Source: Chromobacterium sinusclupearum
Lineage (GTDB): Bacteria; Pseudomonadota; Gammaproteobacteria; Burkholderiales; Chromobacteriaceae
Reading direction: 5' to 3'
DNA length: 64,000 nt
Assembly: GCF_002902845.1 (NCBI RefSeq)
Contig: NZ_PPTF01000019.1
Span: 155,093-219,092 of the forward strand
The notes under the pieces: generated by a model
What the model was told of the DNA's origin: nothing
Database searches by the model: none
The model's input: the letters and a program-made list of their open reading frames with translations, nothing else
Position numbers and translations under genes: made by a program
Part shown: piece by piece, positions 53,534 to 63,530 of the stretch
How positions within the stretch are numbered: position 1 is the first letter of the stretch
Layout of the letters: every line of letters begins with the position of its first letter

Positions 53534-55126
53534 ATGCTTCTTCCCGGCCCTTTGCGTCCATTCTTGCTTGCCGCGCTGCTGGGCAGCGCCTTGCCTGGCT
53601 CCGCCCTGGCTGCCAAGCCTCTGGTCTTCTGCGCCGAGGCCTCGCCCGAGGGGTTCGACCCCGCGCTATGGGACAGCGCCACCACTTACAACATCACCAA
53701 GCCGGTGTTCCAGGGGCTAGTGGAGTTCCAGCGCGGCGGCGTGACGCTGCGCCCCGGCCTCGCCGAGCGTTGGACCGTATCGGTCGACGGCCTGGAATAC
53801 ACCTTCAAGCTGCGCCGCGGCGTGCATTTCCACCAGACCGACTATTTCACACCGCAGCGCGACTTCTCCGCCGATGACGTGGTGTTCACCGTCAACCGTT
53901 GGATTCGGCCGGAGCTGCCATTCAACCAGGCTTTCAAAACGCCGCTGACCGGCCCGGACGGTTATGGCTTGGCCAAGATGATCGAATCGGTGCAAAAGCT
54001 GGACCAGCATACGGTGAAAATCCGGCTGAGGGAGCGCAACGCCACCTTCCTCACCTTCTTTGCGATGGGCTTCGCCGGCATGCAGTCGTCAGAATACGCC
54101 GAGCAATTGCTGAAAGCCGGCAAGCCGCAACAGATCAACCAGTTGCCCATCGGCACCGGCCCTTACCGCTTCAAGAGCTATGCCAAAGACTCCACCATAC
54201 GCTATGAGGCCAATCCGCAATACTGGGGCCATGCGCAGAAAACCCGCAGCCTGGTGTTCGCCATCGTCGCGGATCCCCAGGTTCGCATCCAGAAACTAAA
54301 GGCCGGCGAATGCCAGGTGGCGGCCGCAGTGCGCGAGTCGGACCTCGACACGCTGGCGGCGGACAAGCGCATCAAGATCGCCTCCACCGGTGCCAGCAAC
54401 ATCTCTTATCTCGCCTACAACCTGAAGCGGCCGCAGTTCGCCAAACGCGAGGTGCGGGTGGCGCTGGACATGGCCATCAACCGCAACGCCTTGTTCAAGG
54501 CCATGTTCCCCAAGGGCGGCGCGATCCAGGCTATCAATCCGTATCCGCCATCGATCTGGAGCTGGAACCCGAAAACCCGCAACGAATACAACCCGGCCAA
54601 AGCCAAGGCCTTGCTGGCCCAGGCCGGCTATCCCAACGGCTTCACGGTGAATCTGTGGGCGCTGCCGGTCCAGCGCCCCACCAACCCCAACGGCAAGCTG
54701 ATGGCGCAGATGATCCAACAAGACTGGGCCAAGATAGGCGTCAAAACCAATATCCAGAGCTATGAATGGGGCGAGTACCTGAAGCGCGCCGCAGCCGGCG
54801 AACACGATGTCTATATGTCCGGCCTGACCAGCAATTCCGGCGACCCGGACGACTTCCTGTGGAACAGCCTGTCCTGCAGCGTCAGCAAGGGCGGCCAGCG
54901 CTTTTGCAATACCGAGTTCGACAACTTGCTGCAGCTGGGCCGCCAGACCACCGATCAAAAGCAGCGCACGCGCTACTATCTGAAGGCGCAGGAAATCTTC
55001 AAGTACCAGCGGCCATGGATCACCATCGCCCATTCGCGCATCTATATTCCGCTGCGCAACAATGTGCAGGGCTTCATCATGAATCCGAACGGTTCTTTTG
55101 ATTTCGAGGACGTATGGCTCAAATGA
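53534..55126 (+). CDS. Dipeptide-type ABC transporter substrate-binding protein (family 5)
   Basis: The 530-residue precursor has a signal peptide (ends GSALA-AK) and closely resembles DppA/DdpA in pattern: LVFCAEASPEGFDPALWDSATTY, LAERWTVSVDGLEYTFKLR, FSADDVVFTVNRW, and the late YEWGEYLKRAAAGEHDVYM. It should bind peptides in the periplasm. The permease and ATPase partners are not in this window. Its 3' end overlaps the next gene by 13 bases, so uptake and processing are expressed together. Confidence 0.9.
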   Translation: MLLPGPLRPFLLAALLGSALPGSALAAKPLVFCAEASPEGFDPALWDSATTYNITKPVFQGLVEFQRGGVTLRPGLAERWTVSVDGLEYTFKLRRGVHFHQTDYFTPQRDFSADDVVFTVNRWIRPELPFNQAFKTPLTGPDGYGLAKMIESVQKLDQHTVKIRLRERNATFLTFFAMGFAGMQSSEYAEQLLKAGKPQQINQLPIGTGPYRFKSYAKDSTIRYEANPQYWGHAQKTRSLVFAIVADPQVRIQKLKAGECQVAAAVRESDLDTLAADKRIKIASTGASNISYLAYNLKRPQFAKREVRVALDMAINRNALFKAMFPKGGAIQAINPYPPSIWSWNPKTRNEYNPAKAKALLAQAGYPNGFTVNLWALPVQRPTNPNGKLMAQMIQQDWAKIGVKTNIQSYEWGEYLKRAAAGEHDVYMSGLTSNSGDPDDFLWNSLSCSVSKGGQRFCNTEFDNLLQLGRQTTDQKQRTRYYLKAQEIFKYQRPWITIAHSRIYIPLRNNVQGFIMNPNGSFDFEDVWLK

Positions 55127-56091
55127 ATCCCGCCTGGCCGTCCAGCTTCAGCAGCCATCGCTACCAGGCGCTGACGGACGGCCCGCGCTTGATCGTCACC
55201 GGCGCGGTGCACGGCAATGAAGTGTGCGGCGCCATCGCCATCCGCCGCCTCATGGCGGAGCTGGAACAGGGCGCGCGATCACTCGTCCGCGGCATGCTGA
55301 CTCTGGTGCCGGTAGCCAATCCGCTGGCCTACCGGCTGGGCCAACGCGGCGGCGAGCGCAATCTGAACCGCAACCTCGCGCCCCAGCCCAGCCCGCAAGA
55401 CTACGAAGACCATGTCGCCAACTGGCTATGCCCGCTGCTGGCCGAACATGAAGCGCTGCTCGATCTGCATTCGTTCCAGTCGCCAGGCCAGCCCTTCGTT
55501 TTTCTGGGGCCGCCGGATAACGCAGGCACGCTGGAGCCGTTTTCGCATGCGGCAAAAGAGGAAGCGTTGGCGCGATGTTTGGGGGTTAGCCGCGCCATGG
55601 ATGGCTGGCTCAGCACCTATGCATTGGGTGTGGAGAGACGCCAATCGGCAGCGCTGGGCGACGCGCGGCAACACGCGCTGAACAGCGATGTCCGCTACGG
55701 CGTGGGCACCACCGAATACATGCGCAGCCAGGGCGGCTGGGCGCTGACGCTGGAGTGCGGCCAGCACGACGATCCGGCCGCGCCGGAAGTAGCGTATCGC
55801 GCCATTCTCAACACGCTGGCGCATCTGGGCATGATCCGCTCGCCGGCGCCGGCGCGGCAAACGCTGCAAGGGCTGAGCCTGTATGAGGTAGTGGACAAAC
55901 AGCACGACGCCGACCGTTTCGTCCGCAACTGGGCCAGCTTCGATCCCGTGCGGCGCGGCGAAACCATCGCCGTGCGCGCCGATGGCAAGGCCTTGCTGGC
56001 GCCGGATGATGGCTGCATCGTATTTCCCAGCCCAGGCGTGCCGCCAGGGCAAGAATGGTTCTACCTGGCGCGGCCTTCGGCCAGATGGTGA
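55114..56091 (+). CDS. M14-type succinylglutamate desuccinylase/aspartoacylase family protein
   Basis: The 325-residue zinc amidohydrolase has the ligands His33 and Glu36 in TGAVHGNEVCG, the RNLNRNL substrate-binding arginines and LLDLHSFQSPGQPF with the third zinc histidine. It has no signal peptide. The family removes acyl groups or trims peptides. Given that it overlaps a peptide-binding protein gene by 13 bases and lies near a D-Ala-D-Ala dipeptidase, a role in processing imported cell-wall peptides is plausible but unproven. Confidence 0.85.
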   Translation: MAQMNPAWPSSFSSHRYQALTDGPRLIVTGAVHGNEVCGAIAIRRLMAELEQGARSLVRGMLTLVPVANPLAYRLGQRGGERNLNRNLAPQPSPQDYEDHVANWLCPLLAEHEALLDLHSFQSPGQPFVFLGPPDNAGTLEPFSHAAKEEALARCLGVSRAMDGWLSTYALGVERRQSAALGDARQHALNSDVRYGVGTTEYMRSQGGWALTLECGQHDDPAAPEVAYRAILNTLAHLGMIRSPAPARQTLQGLSLYEVVDKQHDADRFVRNWASFDPVRRGETIAVRADGKALLAPDDGCIVFPSPGVPPGQEWFYLARPSARW

Positions 56092-56109
56092 GCGCCAAGG
56101 GCGCGAGAC

Positions 56110-56886
56110 TTACGCGACAAACAAGCTGCCGCGCTCCGACACAATGGTATGCACCTCAGCTCCGGCGCAGCGGAAGCGGACGCGAAAAGGACGCATGCGG
56201 CCCAGCAATCCGCTTTTCTCGGTAGGCGCCAGCGTCAAGCGGCCGGCTTGCCAGTCCAGCGCCTGCACCTCGAATTCGGAGAAATCGACAAAGCGGCCCA
56301 ACAAGGGGTAAATCGCTTTATAGCCGGCTTCTTTCGCCGAAAAAATCAGCGTCTCCGCCACGGTATCGTCCCGTGGCCCCAGCCAGGCCTGAATTTCTCG
56401 CTCCGTGCAGCAAAGCGACCGTATGCTCTGCGCCGCGCTCGGCCTGGCCAGCCGCTCGCTATCGATGCCCAAGGCCGCATAGCCGCTGGCAAATGCCGCC
56501 ACCGCATAAGCCGCCTCGCCATGATGCGTGATGGAGCCGACCAAGCCATCAGGCCACTGCGGCACGCCCGACTCCGTGCGGCCGACAGCGCCGTTTGAAT
56601 AGCCCAATTCCGCCAAGGCGCGCTCAGCGCACAGCCGCCCGGCCAGGAAGGACAACTGCCGCTTGCGCACGGCGCGGGCCAGCGCGGCCGGCAGGATCTC
56701 CGCCAGATCCAGCCCCGCCAGCGCCCGATCCAGCGCGGCCAGGGAGATGCCGCAACCCGCGCCCCCAGCCAGCTCATGCGGCGCGTCCAGCCAGCAGGCA
56801 GCCAGCTTATGCTGGGCATCCGGCAGCCATCGCCGCAAAGTTTGGTCCATGCGTAATACCATCTCCTGCCCCACCGCCGCCTGCAT
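56110..56886 (-). CDS. 4'-Phosphopantetheinyl transferase, EntD/Sfp type
   Basis: This protein of about 258 residues would activate carrier proteins by adding the phosphopantetheine arm of CoA. The motifs are GRLCAERALAELG, VGSITHHGEAAYAVAA, GIDSERL (Mg-binding Asp and Glu) and FSAKEAGYKAIYPL. The start is taken at 56886, where ATG shares a base with the upstream stop (TGATG), which implies coupling; in-frame ATGs at about 56862 and 56850 are alternatives. No nonribosomal peptide or polyketide genes are near, so its client is unknown. Confidence 0.87.
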   Translation of the reverse strand: MQAAVGQEMVLRMDQTLRRWLPDAQHKLAACWLDAPHELAGGAGCGISLAALDRALAGLDLAEILPAALARAVRKRQLSFLAGRLCAERALAELGYSNGAVGRTESGVPQWPDGLVGSITHHGEAAYAVAAFASGYAALGIDSERLARPSAAQSIRSLCCTEREIQAWLGPRDDTVAETLIFSAKEAGYKAIYPLLGRFVDFSEFEVQALDWQAGRLTLAPTEKSGLLGRMRPFRVRFRCAGAEVHTIVSERGSLFVA

Positions 56887-57512
56887 CACTTCATTCCTCC
56901 CGGCAACTGTCTGGCCTGCCGCCCCAGACTTCGCAAAATGGCCACCGCTTTTTCCGACAAGGCACAATAATTGCCGCGGCAGTAAGCGACGATTTCCTGT
57001 TCGCGCGGCAGTTCCGCCAGCCGCTGCTCCAGCTCGCTCAATGGGATATTGATGGCGCCCGGCAGATGGCCATCGGCGAACTCGGCAGCCGAACGGACAT
57101 CCAGCAACACGATCTCCGGCATGCGCCGCAGCAGTTCCTCCCGCGAGATTGCCTCCAGCTTGTCTCGCTGCCACACGCTATCCGCCTGCAACGCTCGCAT
57201 CTCGGAACGGTTGTGTTCGGCGCAAGCATGCAGTGCAAGCATCAGCGGCACGATAGGCCCGTTTCCCAAGCGGTACAGCACGTTTTTACCCTCGCGCCGC
57301 GACTGGGCAAAGCCGGCGCGTTTCAATAACTGCAGATGCTGCGAGGCATTCGCCACTGACAAACTTGCCAGCGCAGACAAGGCCTCGACGGTTTTCTCGC
57401 CATCGGCCATCTGTTCCAACAGCAGCAGACGATGGCTGTTGCCCAGTGTCTTGGCTAAATCCGCCATCGCATGCGGCATTCCATCTTCGTCATTTATTTT
57501 TGACATTGACAT
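56886..57512 (-). CDS. ArsR-family regulator fused to a rhodanese domain
   Basis: The 208-residue protein joins an ArsR winged helix (about residues 12-100; HRLLLLEQMADGEKTVEAL, then VANASQHLQLLKRAGF) to a rhodanese domain (about 118-205) with LLDVRSAAEFADGHLPGA and the active loop CRGNYC (Cys178 and Cys183). The DNA-binding half has one cysteine (Cys97) and lacks the ELCVCDL metal site of ArsR proper, so sensing probably uses persulfide or thiol chemistry at the rhodanese cysteines. A perfect palindrome in the divergent promoter is its likely operator. The downstream PPTase gene is coupled to it. Confidence 0.9.
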   Translation of the reverse strand: MSMSKINDEDGMPHAMADLAKTLGNSHRLLLLEQMADGEKTVEALSALASLSVANASQHLQLLKRAGFAQSRREGKNVLYRLGNGPIVPLMLALHACAEHNRSEMRALQADSVWQRDKLEAISREELLRRMPEIVLLDVRSAAEFADGHLPGAINIPLSELEQRLAELPREQEIVAYCRGNYCALSEKAVAILRSLGRQARQLPGGMK

Positions 57513-57529
57513 GACCTTGCCATTTACTT

Positions 57530-57557
57530 AATCATTCAATAGATTTATTGAATGATT
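57530..57557. promoter_or_regulatory. Perfect 12-bp palindromic operator for the ArsR-rhodanese regulator
   Basis: AATCATTCAATA (57530-57541) and TATTGAATGATT (57546-57557) are exact inverse complements with a four-base centre. The site lies 18 bases upstream of the regulator start and in the promoter region of the divergent DUF2938 gene. The TTCAAT...ATTGAA core is typical of ArsR-family operators, so one dimer could shut off both genes. Confidence 0.75.
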
Positions 57558-57633
57558 GCCGATATTAACAGACGAGGCTCAGCCCGCTCAAGGGCATCCT
57601 CCAGCCTCGCGACACACTGAAAATGGAACCATC

Positions 57634-58119
57634 ATGACCCTTGAATACCTCTGCTACACGCTGGCGCTCGGTGTCGGCGCGACGCTGATCATGGACCTGT
57701 GGGCGTGGGTGCTGCGCCGTTTCTTCCATATCCCATCGTTGAATTACGCCATGGTGGGACGCTGGGGCGGTCATCTGCTGCGCGGCCGATTCCATCATGA
57801 CAATATCGCCCAAGCGGAGCCCATTTCCGGCGAAGCGCCGCTAGGCTGGCTGCTGCACTACGGCATTGGCGTTGTTTTCGGCGCCATACTGCTTGCGCTA
57901 TGCGGGCCGGAATGGCGGCATACCCCGACGTTGCCGCCGGCGCTGGCTTTCGGCCTTGCCAGCGTGGCCGCGCCGTTCTTGATCCTGCAGCCCGGCCTCG
58001 GCGCCGGCATCGCCGCCAGCAAAACGTCGCATCCCAACGCCGCCCGCTTGCGCAGCTTGGCCGCGCACGGCGCTTTTGGTCTCGGCCTCTACGTGTCCGC
58101 CCTGTTGCTCGCGCGCTGA
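57634..58119 (+). CDS. DUF2938 membrane protein
   Basis: The 161-residue protein has four predicted membrane segments and the DUF2938 pattern: GVGATLIMDLWAWVLRRFFHIPS, NYAMVGRWGGHLLRGRFHHDNI, and GWLLHYGIGVVFGAILL. It should be in the inner membrane. Function is unknown. It is transcribed away from the ArsR-rhodanese gene, with the palindromic operator between them, so it is the probable regulated target; that would link it to sulfur or thiol stress. The ATG at 57634 fits the family N-terminus; no strong ribosome-binding site is seen. Confidence 0.85.
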   Translation: MTLEYLCYTLALGVGATLIMDLWAWVLRRFFHIPSLNYAMVGRWGGHLLRGRFHHDNIAQAEPISGEAPLGWLLHYGIGVVFGAILLALCGPEWRHTPTLPPALAFGLASVAAPFLILQPGLGAGIAASKTSHPNAARLRSLAAHGAFGLGLYVSALLLAR

Positions 58120-58137
58120 TCGAGTCTATCGATGACA

Positions 58138-58169
58138 AAACGGGGAGCCGCTTGCGCGACTCCCCGTTT
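58138..58169. terminator. Bidirectional terminator between the DUF2938 gene and cyoE
   Basis: AAACGGGGAG (58138-58147) and CTCCCCGTTT (58160-58169) form a 10-bp stem between the convergent genes. Confidence 0.85.
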
Positions 58170-58193
58170 GCGAAGATCAGACTCGAACCAGAC

Positions 58194-59120
58194 TTAACGG
58201 TACGCGCTGGCGTCCGCAGTCAGGATAGGCCGATGGCCATCGGCCGGCGTCTTGCCATCCACCGCCATCATCACCGACAAGGCGGTGATGGTGATGATGG
58301 AGAAGAAAAACACCTGGCGCGCCCAGGCCCGGTCGTCGGTTTCCCGCTTGTAGCCGGACAAGGCCATCTTCAGCCACCACAGGCTGGTGGCGCAGGCCAC
58401 CGCCAGATAGCCGTAGCCGGCGTAGCCGCCGAGCACCAGCATCACCGTCGCCACCGCAAAGGCAAGGATGTACAGCACGATCTGCTGCTTGGCGCTGGAA
58501 ATGCCGCGCACCACCGGCAGCACCGGGATGCCCGCCGCCTCGTAATCCTTGAAGCGGAAGATCGCGATCGCGTAGGAGTGCGGCATCTGCCACAGGCTGA
58601 ACATCAACAGCAGGATAGCCGCGCCCATGTCGAAGCGGCCGGTGACGGCGCAGTAGCCGGCCACCGGCGGCACCGCGCCGGACAGGCTGCCCACTACGGT
58701 GCCGTACACCGAGTTGCGCTTCATGTACAGGCTGTACACGCCGACATAGATCACGAAGCCGAACAGCACGCAGCCGAAGGCCAGCGGATTGGTCCAACGC
58801 CACAGAATGGCGAAACCGGCCAGCCCCAGCACGATGCCGTGGGCCAGCGCCGCCTTGGTGCTCATCGCGCCGGTGACCAGCACCCGTTTCTGGGTGCGGG
58901 TCATCTTGGCGTCGATGTCCTGGTCGATGCAGTTGTTGATGGCGCAGCCGGAGGCCACGACCAGCACCAGACCGCTTACCGTGGCCAGCAGCAGCCACCA
59001 GTCAACCGGCCCCTGCGCCGCCAGCAGAAAACCGCCGACGGCCGAGATCAGGTTGCCGAAGATGATGCCCGGCTTGGTGACTTGGAGATAGCGTTTGAGC
59101 TTCAAATCGGCTTTCCTCAA
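58194..59120 (-). CDS. cyoE: Heme O synthase (protoheme IX farnesyltransferase)
   Basis: CyoE adds a farnesyl group to heme b to give heme O for the bo3 oxidase. The 308-residue UbiA-family membrane protein has the Asp-rich motif [18 protein letters not shown] and a second site near [21 protein letters not shown]. It is the last gene of cyoABCDE, seven bases after cyoD. Confidence 0.95.
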   Translation of the reverse strand: MRKADLKLKRYLQVTKPGIIFGNLISAVGGFLLAAQGPVDWWLLLATVSGLVLVVASGCAINNCIDQDIDAKMTRTQKRVLVTGAMSTKAALAHGIVLGLAGFAILWRWTNPLAFGCVLFGFVIYVGVYSLYMKRNSVYGTVVGSLSGAVPPVAGYCAVTGRFDMGAAILLLMFSLWQMPHSYAIAIFRFKDYEAAGIPVLPVVRGISSAKQQIVLYILAFAVATVMLVLGGYAGYGYLAVACATSLWWLKMALSGYKRETDDRAWARQVFFFSIITITALSVMMAVDGKTPADGHRPILTADASAYR

Positions 59121-59127
59121 CCCTGCC

Positions 59128-59454
59128 TCAGCGCATCATCAGCGCGTCGGCGGAGTAGATGATCCAGATCGACAGGCCGACCAGCAGCACGATCACCATG
59201 CCGGTGAACAGGAAGGAGAAGGTATTGAGCTTGCCTTCCTTGCTGAAGTCCAGGTGCAGGAAATACTTCAGCTGCACCACGATCTGCACCACTGCCAGGG
59301 CGAAGATGCCGATCAGGGTCGCCTGCTTGGTGAAGGCGCCGCCCATCACCATCCAGAACGGGATGACGGTCAGGATCACGGACAGGACGAAGCCGACCAG
59401 ATAGCCCTTTACGCTGATATGGCTGGCGTTGTCATGCGAATGGCTGTGGCTCAT
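59128..59454 (-). CDS. cyoD: Cytochrome bo3 oxidase subunit IV
   Basis: CyoD is a small three-helix subunit that aids assembly of the oxidase. The 108-residue protein begins with a His-rich stretch ([12 protein letters not shown]) and has the helices [42 protein letters not shown] and [20 protein letters not shown]. Its ATG overlaps the cyoC stop by one base. Confidence 0.93.
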   Translation of the reverse strand: MSHSHSHDNASHISVKGYLVGFVLSVILTVIPFWMVMGGAFTKQATLIGIFALAVVQIVVQLKYFLHLDFSKEGKLNTFSFLFTGMVIVLLVGLSIWIIYSADALMMR

Positions 59455-60065
59455 CACATGGCTCCTTTCAGGTAGACGACGGTGAACACGCAGATCCACA
59501 CGATGTCGAGGAAGTGCCAGAACAGCGACAGGCAGTTCAGGCGGGTCATGGCGCGGCTGGTCAGGCCAGTCTTCACCACTTCCATCATCATCACGCCCAT
59601 CCAGATCAGGCCGGCGGTCACGTGCAGGCCGTGCAGGCCCACCAGGCCGAAGAAGGCCGACAGGAAGGCGCTCTTCTGCGGGCCGTGGCCCTCGGCGATC
59701 AGGTGATGGAATTCATTGATTTCCAGACCGATAAACGCCGCGCCGAACAGGAAGGTCACCGCCAGCCAGCCCAACACGGCCGGTTTGTTGCCCTTGTGGC
59801 CGGCGATCATGGCAAAGCCGTAAGTGATGGAAGACAGCAGCAGGGCCGCGGTTTCCACCAGCACGTATTGCAGATCGAAGATCTCCTTGCCGGTCACGCC
59901 TTCCGCCACATTGCGGAACAACACCGCATAGCCCGCGAACGCCGTCGCGAACAGGATGCAGTCGGTCATCAGGTAGAACCAGAAGCCCAGGACAGTCTGT
60001 TCGCTGCTGTCGTGGTGGCCGTGGTCCTCATGCGCGCCATGCGCTTGGTTTACATAAGTCGTCAT
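59454..60065 (-). CDS. cyoC: Cytochrome bo3 oxidase subunit III
   Basis: CyoC is the five-helix subunit III. The 203-residue protein has [24 protein letters not shown] and [16 protein letters not shown], family signatures. It overlaps cyoD by one base and follows cyoB by 15 bases. Confidence 0.95.
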   Translation of the reverse strand: MTTYVNQAHGAHEDHGHHDSSEQTVLGFWFYLMTDCILFATAFAGYAVLFRNVAEGVTGKEIFDLQYVLVETAALLLSSITYGFAMIAGHKGNKPAVLGWLAVTFLFGAAFIGLEINEFHHLIAEGHGPQKSAFLSAFFGLVGLHGLHVTAGLIWMGVMMMEVVKTGLTSRAMTRLNCLSLFWHFLDIVWICVFTVVYLKGAM

Positions 60066-60080
60066 GTCAGATCCAGCCTG

Positions 60081-62123
60081 TTACGCGGTCGTGGTCGGAC
60101 GGGCAGCCTTTTTCGGCTTGGCCTGATCACGCTCGGTATAGTTGTCCACATCGATGCCCAGCTGTTCGAAGCGGGCGCGCTCGATGGCTTCCACTTCGTC
60201 CGGCTGCACGTAGTAGTCCAGGTCGTTGTCGTAAGCGCGGGCCAGCATGCTGCCGATGATGCCCACCAGGCCAACGATGGCCAGCCACCAGATGTGCCAG
60301 ATCATCGCGAAACCGAACACGGTGGCGAAGGCGCCGATGAAGACGCCGACCGAGGTGTTCTTCGGCATGTGGATAGGCTCGTACGACTTCGGCACAACGT
60401 AGGCCACGCCCTTTTCCTTCATATCGGTGAAGGCGTCGATGTCATGCACCTGCGGCAGCTTGGCGAAGTTGTAGAACGGCGCCGGGGAGGAGGTGGACCA
60501 CTCCAGGGTGTGGCCGTTCCACGGGTCGCCGGTTTCGTCCTTCAGTTCCTTGCGCTTGATGACGCTGACCACGATCTGCAGCAGTTGGCAGCCAATGCCG
60601 CAAGCGATCAGCAGCGCGCCGAACAAGGCGATGTTCAGCCACGGCTCAAACGCCGGATTGGTGGTGTAGTTCAGGCGACGGGTCATGCCCATGAAGCCCA
60701 GCACGTACAGCGGCATGAAGGCGAAGAAGAAGCCGATCTGCCAGAACCAGAACGATGCCTTGCCCAGCTTCGGCTCCAGCTTGAAGCCGAACACCTTGGG
60801 GAACCAGAAGGTCATGCCGGCCAGGTAGCCGAACACGGCGCCGCCGATGATGGTGTTGTGGAAGTGGGCGATCAGGAACAGGCTGTTGTGCAGCACGAAG
60901 TCCGCGCCCGGCACCGCCAGCAGCACGCCGGTCATGCCGCCGATGGAGAAGGTCACCATGAAGCCCAGCGTCCACAGGATCGGGGTTTCAAAGCGCAGGC
61001 GGCCCTTGTAGATGGTGAACAGCCAGTTGAACAGCTTCACGCCGGTCGGGATCGAGATGATCATGGTCGCGATGCCGAAGAAGGCGTTCACGTTGGCGCC
61101 GGAGCCCATCGTGAAGAAGTGGTGCAGCCAGACCATGAAGCCCAGGATGGAGATCGCGCCGCTGGCGTAGATCATGGACTTGTGGCCAAACAGGCGCTTG
61201 CCGGCAAAGGTAGACACCACTTCGGAGAAGATGCCGAACGCCGGCAGCACCAGGATGTACACCTCGGGGTGACCCCAGGCCCAGAACAGGTTCAGGTACA
61301 TCATGGCGTTGCCGCCCGCTTCCGCGGTGAAGAAGTGGAAGTCCAGGTAGCGGTCCAGCGTCAGCATGGCCAAGGCGCCGGTCAGGATCGGGAAGGAGGT
61401 GGCGATCAGCACGTTGGCCCAGGTGCAGGTCCAGGTGAAGATCGGCATTTCCATCAGCTTCATGCCCGGAGCGCGCATCTTGATCACGGTCACCAGGAAG
61501 TTGATGGCCGTCAGCGTCGTCCCTAAGCCTGACAACTGCAAGGCCCAGATGTAGTAATCCACCCCCACGTCCGGGCTGAAGCCCAGCTCGGCCAGCGGCG
61601 GATAGGCCACCCAGCCGGTGCGGGCGAAGTTGCCCACGCCCAGCGACAGGTTGACCAGGATCACGGCGGACACCAGCAGCCAGAAGCTCAGCGAGTTCAG
61701 GAAGGGGAAGGCCACGTCGCGCGCGCCGATTTGCAGCGGCACCACGATGTTCATCAGGCCGGTCATGAACGGCATCGCCATGAAGATGATCATGATCACG
61801 CCGTGGGCGGTGAAGATCTGATCGTAGTGTTCCGGCGGGAAGATGCCGTGGCTGCCGCCGGTGGCGACGGCCAGCTGGGTACGCATCATCAGCGCGTCGG
61901 CGAAGCCGCGCAGCAGCATGATCATGGCGACGATGATGTACATCACGCCGATTTTCTTGTGATCGACCGAAGTCAGCCACTCATTCCAGAGATAGCCCCA
62001 CTTGCCGAACTTGGTGATGAGCGCGAACAGCATCAGCCCGATCAGGCCGGCGCCGCCCAGCGCCCCCATGATGATGGGCTCATGGTACGGAATCGCGTCC
62101 AGAGTCAGTTTACCTAACCACAT
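60081..62123 (-). CDS. cyoB: Cytochrome bo3 oxidase subunit I
   Basis: CyoB is the catalytic subunit, which reduces O2 and pumps protons. The 680-residue protein keeps all metal ligands one residue offset from E. coli: His107 and His422 for heme b, His420 for heme o, and His285, His334 and His335 for CuB, with Tyr289 in the HPEVY crosslink motif. The proton-pathway segments are intact. Length exceeds E. coli CyoB (663) slightly at the C-terminus. Confidence 0.97.
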   Translation of the reverse strand: MWLGKLTLDAIPYHEPIIMGALGGAGLIGLMLFALITKFGKWGYLWNEWLTSVDHKKIGVMYIIVAMIMLLRGFADALMMRTQLAVATGGSHGIFPPEHYDQIFTAHGVIMIIFMAMPFMTGLMNIVVPLQIGARDVAFPFLNSLSFWLLVSAVILVNLSLGVGNFARTGWVAYPPLAELGFSPDVGVDYYIWALQLSGLGTTLTAINFLVTVIKMRAPGMKLMEMPIFTWTCTWANVLIATSFPILTGALAMLTLDRYLDFHFFTAEAGGNAMMYLNLFWAWGHPEVYILVLPAFGIFSEVVSTFAGKRLFGHKSMIYASGAISILGFMVWLHHFFTMGSGANVNAFFGIATMIISIPTGVKLFNWLFTIYKGRLRFETPILWTLGFMVTFSIGGMTGVLLAVPGADFVLHNSLFLIAHFHNTIIGGAVFGYLAGMTFWFPKVFGFKLEPKLGKASFWFWQIGFFFAFMPLYVLGFMGMTRRLNYTTNPAFEPWLNIALFGALLIACGIGCQLLQIVVSVIKRKELKDETGDPWNGHTLEWSTSSPAPFYNFAKLPQVHDIDAFTDMKEKGVAYVVPKSYEPIHMPKNTSVGVFIGAFATVFGFAMIWHIWWLAIVGLVGIIGSMLARAYDNDLDYYVQPDEVEAIERARFEQLGIDVDNYTERDQAKPKKAARPTTTA

Positions 62124-62129
62124 TAATCG

Positions 62130-63071
62130 TTACTCCTTGACGACCGGCGGGGTGATCGCGGCGCACAGTTCTTTGGTCATCCTGGCCAGCTTGATAGCGT
62201 CGTCGCTATCGGCCAGCGAGGGGCGCGCAGCCATGTACTTGTGCTGCACCGCTTCGAACAGGTACGGCGTGCTGGACGAGTAGTAAGCCACCGGATTGTT
62301 CTCGCTCGGCTTCAGCAGCTGCAGGTAGGCCTGGGGATCCAGCGCCTTGCCGGAAGCCTTGACCTTGGCGACCCAGGCGTCGAACTCAGCCGGCGTCTTG
62401 GTGGCGATCGCGTTGAACTTCATGCCGGTAAAGCCCGCGCCGCTGTAGTTGGCGGAGAAGCCCTTGTAGATGCCCGGCTCGTTCGCCAACAGATGCAGTT
62501 GGGTCTGCATGCCCGCCATGGCGTAGATCTGGCCGCCCAGTTGCGGGATGAAGAAGGAGTTCATCGCCGCGTCGGAGGTGATCCTGAAGCTCACCGGCAC
62601 ATTGGCCGGGAACGCCAGTTCGTTGACGGTAGCGATTTGCTGCTCGGGATAGATGAACAACCACTTCCAGTTCAGCGCCACCACCTGCACCTGGATCGGC
62701 TTCTGGTCGGAGTCCAGCGGACGATACGGGTCCAGCTTATGGGTGGTGTGCCAAGTCAGCGTCGCCAGGAAGGCGATGATGATGCAGGGGATCAGCCAGA
62801 CTACCAGCTCGATCTTGGTCGAGTGCGACCACTTCGGCTCGTAAGCGGCGTCCTTATTGCTGGCGCGATATTTCCAGGCAAAAACCAGGGTCATCACGAT
62901 CACCGGAATGACGACCAGCAGCATCAGCGCGGTTGCCGTGATGATCAGGGACTTCTGCTCGGCAGCGACCGGGCCCTTGGGGTCAAGGATACCGCCTTGA
63001 CATCCCGAGAGCAGCAGAGCGACGAGCGGAGAAAGCCCCCACAACAGGCGGGAGGGTCTATGGTTTCTCAT
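62130..63071 (-). CDS. cyoA: Cytochrome bo3 oxidase subunit II (lipoprotein)
   Basis: CyoA is the quinol-oxidase subunit II. The 313-residue precursor has a lipobox LLLSGC with Cys24, two membrane helices (about 40-65 and 85-105), and a periplasmic cupredoxin domain without CuA ligands, as expected for a quinol oxidase ([20 protein letters not shown]). It heads the operon. The 5' end is preceded by a long leader. Confidence 0.95.
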   Translation of the reverse strand: MRNHRPSRLLWGLSPLVALLLSGCQGGILDPKGPVAAEQKSLIITATALMLLVVIPVIVMTLVFAWKYRASNKDAAYEPKWSHSTKIELVVWLIPCIIIAFLATLTWHTTHKLDPYRPLDSDQKPIQVQVVALNWKWLFIYPEQQIATVNELAFPANVPVSFRITSDAAMNSFFIPQLGGQIYAMAGMQTQLHLLANEPGIYKGFSANYSGAGFTGMKFNAIATKTPAEFDAWVAKVKASGKALDPQAYLQLLKPSENNPVAYYSSSTPYLFEAVQHKYMAARPSLADSDDAIKLARMTKELCAAITPPVVKE

Positions 63072-63446
63072 CTTACGACTTTACGGGTTAAAAATCCTTC
63101 AACGCGCCGATGCGCAACAGGCGTTGTGAGCCATGCTCCAACGCCAGCGAAATGTTCAGCAGGCGGGTTCCGCCCTCCTTTCGGGGATCAGCAACGCCGC
63201 CAAGCGAAACAACAGACTTTCAGGGCTCGCGGATTCCGCGAATCACCGGCGCGCATCCGTTTCCACGGCGGAAGCGGGCCGGAGGAAGCCGCTCAAGAAG
63301 CGCTTCCCGTGATGAGGTGACAGCTGAAAACCCACTGTCCGGGTGAACGCCGGGATACGGCGCGGGAAGACAGGCATTCGGCAAACACAAACATCGAGTC
63401 CGACCCGGCCCTGCTGCGGCAAATCGTCGCAGGACGCGCGTCGAGC
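63072..63446 (-). promoter_or_regulatory. Long untranslated leader of the cyo operon
   Basis: From the predicted start near 63446 to the cyoA ATG at 63071 the minus-strand message would carry about 375 untranslated bases. The region has several GC-rich potential stems but no convincing gene; short frames in it lack starts or family features. I cannot assign it to a known riboswitch or thermometer. Confidence 0.45.
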
Positions 63447-63452
63447 GGGCGT

Positions 63453-63481
63453 ATTAGAAACAGTTTTGCCTGATATTTCAA
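63453..63481 (-). promoter_or_regulatory. Predicted cyo operon promoter
   Basis: On the minus strand, -35 TTGAAA (63481-63476) and -10 TCTAAT (63458-63453) are separated by 17 bases. An FNR-type box lies five bases upstream of the -35. Confidence 0.6.
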
Positions 63482-63486
63482 GGGGA

Positions 63487-63500
63487 TTGACTCAGATCAA
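63487..63500. promoter_or_regulatory. FNR/ANR-type box, proximal to the cyo promoter
   Basis: TTGACTCAGATCAA matches the TTGAT-N4-ATCAA consensus at nine of ten positions. Its centre is about 47 bases upstream of the predicted cyo start. Confidence 0.65.
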
Positions 63501-63530
63501 TGGCCGCAGCCGGCAAGATATGCAATTCGG

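Noticed and set aside
63293..63481. A 62-codon minus-strand frame in the cyo leader as a leader peptide gene
   Set aside because: Its start would lie upstream of the predicted transcription start, and there is no ribosome-binding site or recognisable sequence.
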